This document shows, in pieces, positions 49,398-51,627 of a DNA stretch of 51,627 bases (the stretch's first letter is position 1; each line of letters opens with the position of its first letter). Source of the DNA: Firmicutes bacterium CAG:24053_14 (GTDB lineage Bacteria > Bacillota > Clostridia > Oscillospirales > Oscillospiraceae). The translations under genes and the position numbers were made by a program. The notes beneath the pieces were generated by a model. The model made no database searches, was not told the DNA's origin, and worked only from the letters and a program-made list of their open reading frames with translations. The stretch is from contig MNSZ01000049.1 in NCBI GenBank assembly GCA_001916715.1, positions 1 to 51,627 on the forward strand, written 5' to 3'.

Positions 49398-50210
49398 TCA
49401 CACCGGTTTTGCGTAGTCAAGGGAAATCCAACCGGCCCCGCTTTTCAGCTTGCCCCACTTGGTAGCGCCGGTGCCGGTGCTTTCCGCCACGATGGTATAA
49501 ACACCCGGCTTGATGAAGCCATTCTTCCCATAGTTGGTGCCGGGGCCTTTCCTGATATACAGATCGGAAATTGTCACCCGCACCAAATACGGCTCCACCG
49601 TGGCCCCTGTGCCGCCCGTGGTGGCGTTTCCAGTGCTGGGGGAAGTAGTTGCATTACCGCCCCCGGAAACCCCGCCAGAAAGCCGCCTGTTGACCTCTGC
49701 GGCAATCTCGTCATGAAGGTTATAAAGATAATCACCGGGGCAAGACTTGTTCGCAAACCACCGGTGAACCGTCATAACCATTTCATTTGCCTTGGGGGTA
49801 TAGGCAAGGGTCTTGTTTTTATCCCCAAACCACAGGATTTTTGTTTTCCCATTGCGCTTGCAAATATCGGTGACAAGATCAAGAAGGGCGTTGTATGCCT
49901 TATCCGTCACCTTGTAGGGGGCCACGGTTTCACTTGCCGTTTCGATGGTCACGGCCCTATGGTCATTGGCGCTGTTGGAACTGCACCAAGAACGATCCTT
50001 TTCTTCCACACACAGGCCAATGGAACCATCATAGCCCACAACATAGTTGCAAGACGCTTGCTTGCTGGTAGGCTGGAACACTTCACAACCCCGCTTTGCC
50101 GTAACCTGACCAACGAAACAGTGAATGGTGATCCGGTCAATGGCATGGTTCCGGGGGCTGTTCTTGTTCGGGGAAATTTGGGTGACGGTGACAAGGTTAC
50201 TGTTGCTCAT
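49398..50210 (-). CDS. Phage N-acetylmuramoyl-L-alanine amidase (endolysin) with SH3 domain
   Basis: 270-aa endolysin. The Amidase_2 domain (about 20-175) has zinc-ligand candidates H30 (ITIHCFVG), the histidine of MTVHRWF and the C/D pair of SCPGDYLY. A glycine/threonine linker (GGGNATTSPSTGNATTGGTG) leads into a C-terminal SH3-type wall-binding domain (VTISDLYIRKGPGTNYGKNGFIKPGVYTI). It cuts the amide between MurNAc and the stem peptide at lysis. It has no signal peptide, consistent with holin-dependent release. The start overlaps the holin gene by 14 bp. It is the last gene of the prophage on this side. Confidence 0.92.
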   Translation of the reverse strand: MSNSNLVTVTQISPNKNSPRNHAIDRITIHCFVGQVTAKRGCEVFQPTSKQASCNYVVGYDGSIGLCVEEKDRSWCSSNSANDHRAVTIETASETVAPYKVTDKAYNALLDLVTDICKRNGKTKILWFGDKNKTLAYTPKANEMVMTVHRWFANKSCPGDYLYNLHDEIAAEVNRRLSGGVSGGGNATTSPSTGNATTGGTGATVEPYLVRVTISDLYIRKGPGTNYGKNGFIKPGVYTIVAESTGTGATKWGKLKSGAGWISLDYAKPV

Positions 50211-50565
50211 TTTCGGTTTCCTCCTTCACGGGTTCAAGGGCGGGGATTTCCTCATAGTTCACAATCTTGGTCATGTCACACAAGGAATCAATCAGGTCAC
50301 CAAGGGCTTCAGTGTCCACGGGATAATTGATATACTCGGCGGAAGTCTGAACCATAGCCATTACCCATTCCTTGCGGGTTGCGCCATCTTCAAACTTCTG
50401 TTCCGCTTCCTCCATCAGCTTGATCACCAAGCCCAACAAAGCGGCCCAATTCTTTTCCTGCGTGGCTTTCTGGACATACTGCACCAGCTTATAGGCCAAG
50501 GGAATACAGGTGGACAGACCAGCAAGAATGGCAACGATCAGGGAAACAATCTGTTCAGCGTTCAT
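50197..50565 (-). CDS. Phage holin (LL-H-like superfamily)
   Basis: 122 aa with one strong N-terminal transmembrane helix (IVSLIVAILAGLSTCIPLAYKLVQYVQKA, about 5-30), then a soluble helical region and an acidic tail (EPVKEETENEQQ). The layout fits holins of the LL-H/superfamily-6 type and the position directly before the endolysin supports it. It would make the membrane lesion that frees the amidase. AAGGAAGAAAAAC lies before the ATG. Confidence 0.75.
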   Translation of the reverse strand: MNAEQIVSLIVAILAGLSTCIPLAYKLVQYVQKATQEKNWAALLGLVIKLMEEAEQKFEDGATRKEWVMAMVQTSAEYINYPVDTEALGDLIDSLCDMTKIVNYEEIPALEPVKEETENEQQ

Positions 50566-50604
50566 GTTTTTCTTCCTTTCTGATTTTGTATTTTTGGCCG
50601 GGGG

Positions 50605-50874
50605 TTACAGTTCCTTGGTATCGTTGTAGATTTCCGGGCCATACTGCTTCCGCAACTTGATCCGGTTTTCAGCCTTGGCCTTGGAATAGTAAAAACCGGT
50701 TGCCGTTGCCAGTTCAGCGAATATGGCCGGGATCAGATACGCAAGGGGTGAAGTGTCCCCCGTTTTCCAAACGATAGCAAGAGTGAAGGCCGTCACAACC
50801 AGCGTGACGGCCCCCACACAACCTAACCAAACTTTGGAAAATTCCTTTTTCGGTTTCTTCTTTACACGGCTCAT
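50605..50874 (-). CDS. Small phage membrane protein, possible second holin or antiholin
   Basis: 89 aa. Basic N terminus (MSRVKKKPKKEFSK), two transmembrane helices (about 15-37 and 43-63) and a basic C terminus. I recognise no family. Position in the lysis cassette and the topology suggest a holin-like or antiholin role, which is inference. Its ATG overlaps the stop codon of the preceding gene by 4 bases. Confidence 0.7.
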   Translation of the reverse strand: MSRVKKKPKKEFSKVWLGCVGAVTLVVTAFTLAIVWKTGDTSPLAYLIPAIFAELATATGFYYSKAKAENRIKLRKQYGPEIYNDTKEL

Positions 50875-51182
50875 TCATCCGGGGCTTCCGTGGGCAACTC
50901 CAAGAATTTCTTGTGAAGATCGTCCATTACCCCGTTCACCCCCAACGAATGATATTGCTTCCAGCAGTTTTCAAAACTTTCTCTTGCGTAGATCGGGGCA
51001 AAGCCTTTTTCAGTGTACTTGTTAAAGTCACTGATCATTTGGCTTCTCAAAAGCGCCTGAATTCCAGCTTTCAGGGCTTTGGAATCCTCCATGTTGCGCT
51101 TGATCAGCCCGTGAAGGTATTTGAATACACCCGCAATCAGGGCCGGAACCCCGATCAGGCACAACCATTGGTAAACCGTCAT
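50871..51182 (-). CDS. Small phage protein with N-terminal membrane helix
   Basis: 103 aa. One N-terminal helix (YQWLCLIGVPALIAGVFKYLHGLI), then a soluble helical region (KRNMEDSKALKAGIQALLRSQMISDFNKYTEKGFAPIYARESFENCWKQYHSLGVNGVMDDLHKKF). This arrangement is common in small phage proteins next to holins. No firm family. It overlaps the next gene by four bases (ATGA). Confidence 0.7.
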   Translation of the reverse strand: MTVYQWLCLIGVPALIAGVFKYLHGLIKRNMEDSKALKAGIQALLRSQMISDFNKYTEKGFAPIYARESFENCWKQYHSLGVNGVMDDLHKKFLELPTEAPDE

Positions 51183-51201
51183 TAAACCACCCCTTCCCGC
51201 C

Positions 51202-51615
51202 TTATGCGCTGATCAGGCGGAAGATATATTGCAAATCTTCCACTTGGGCATTGTAGAACTCATAGTTCCAAATCCAGTGATCTTCATGTTCCGGCCTTTT
51301 GAACCGCTGACAGAAGGGGTCATTCCAAATCCGGTTCCAGCGTTCTTGGTAGGTGGGATCAGGTTTGTTGGGGTTCTTTTCCAACCGCAACAGGATTGCG
51401 GAAACCAGTTCCCCACGCTCTTTCCCCCGGCCATCATCGTTTTGGCTGAAGTAGTCATAGGCAATTTGGCTGGTGTCTGCACACATCAGCTTGTTTTTCC
51501 ACACAAGAAAACCGCCCTGAACAGTCAAGGCGGTTCCATAAGGGATATTGACATATTCGCCGCAACCGGCCTTAAATCTCGCCCGTTTCCGGGCAATATA
51601 GGTTTCATGTTTCAT
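51202..51615 (-). CDS. Phage protein of unknown function
   Basis: 137-aa soluble protein. It starts MKHETYIARKRARFKAGCGEYVNIPYGTAL and ends with a region rich in aromatic residues (HEDHWIWNYEFYNAQVEDLQYIFRLI). No domain was recognised. It lies at the start of the visible part of the prophage lysis region, and GGAAGTGACCG before the ATG gives a plausible Shine-Dalgarno. The prophage probably continues beyond the window. Confidence 0.75.
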   Translation of the reverse strand: MKHETYIARKRARFKAGCGEYVNIPYGTALTVQGGFLVWKNKLMCADTSQIAYDYFSQNDDGRGKERGELVSAILLRLEKNPNKPDPTYQERWNRIWNDPFCQRFKRPEHEDHWIWNYEFYNAQVEDLQYIFRLISA

Positions 51616-51627
51616 CGGTCACTTCCT

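Overview
The window reads as a chromosomal segment of an anaerobic, low-G+C-lineage but GC-rich gut Firmicute, most likely an Oscillospirales (Ruminococcaceae/Oscillospiraceae-type) bacterium. This is inferred from the gene set: hprK-murB-rapZ-whiA-dnaE, S-layer-homology proteins, a 2-hydroxyacyl-CoA dehydratase pair, a SpoIVB-type peptidase, a TAXI-TRAP transporter and DUF378. No rRNA, tRNA or CRISPR array was found.

Layout. 1-2.9 kb: end of an unknown gene, an HtrA protease and a 2[4Fe-4S] ferredoxin. 3.1-7.3 kb: a ClpA/ClpC-type unfoldase that lacks the middle domain, a hotdog thioesterase, a small secreted protein and a PAP2 membrane protein. 8.1-13.1 kb: two dehydratase-family subunits, transcribed divergently from a C_GCAxxG_C_C redox protein followed by a BceRS-like two-component pair. 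13.6-15.9 kb: folD, an acyltransferase and DUF378. 16-23.6 kb: a surface and cell-wall block (CHAP-SLH protein, a very large C39-like/InlB-repeat/LRR/SLH protein, an M14 peptidase with LysM, a SpoIVB-like peptidase) and a collapsed MFS gene. 24.3-27.4 kb: TAXI-TRAP permease and binding protein. 27.9-31.3 kb: hom-lysC-asd (aspartate-family amino acids). 32.2-39.9 kb: rpmB, then hprK-murB-rapZ-whiA-dnaE. 39.9-47.3 kb: small membrane protein, YgjP-like metalloprotein, YkvI-like transporter, MATE transporter, a frameshifted SLH/propeller protein and proC. 48-49.3 kb: a decayed IS1182-type transposase. 49.4 kb to the end: the lysis end of a prophage.

The most striking property is an abundant family of intergenic repeats (at least eleven clusters, 32 bp to about 900 bp). 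They are bounded by inverted termini of the form TTTTTAGAGGCG...CGCCTCTAAAAA and filled with nested palindromic modules. They sit with base-level precision between genes. The left terminus supplies the stop codon (or the last few residues plus stop) of five genes: the 514-aa dehydratase subunit, asd, dnaE, the 116-aa membrane protein and proC. A sixth gene (YgjP-like) has run through it after a TAG-to-CAG change. The right terminus ends directly at the start codon or Shine-Dalgarno of several genes, and in some copies carries the only visible Shine-Dalgarno, separated from the ATG by a small hairpin. This looks like a non-autonomous mobile element family that has become part of gene ends and 5' leaders, and it is the best candidate here for something not previously described.

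Many genes have clear sigma-A promoters (TTGNNN, 16-18 bp, TATAAT-like) and rho-independent terminators, listed individually. Domain positions were counted by eye from the translations, and function calls rest on recognised motifs, not on database searches.
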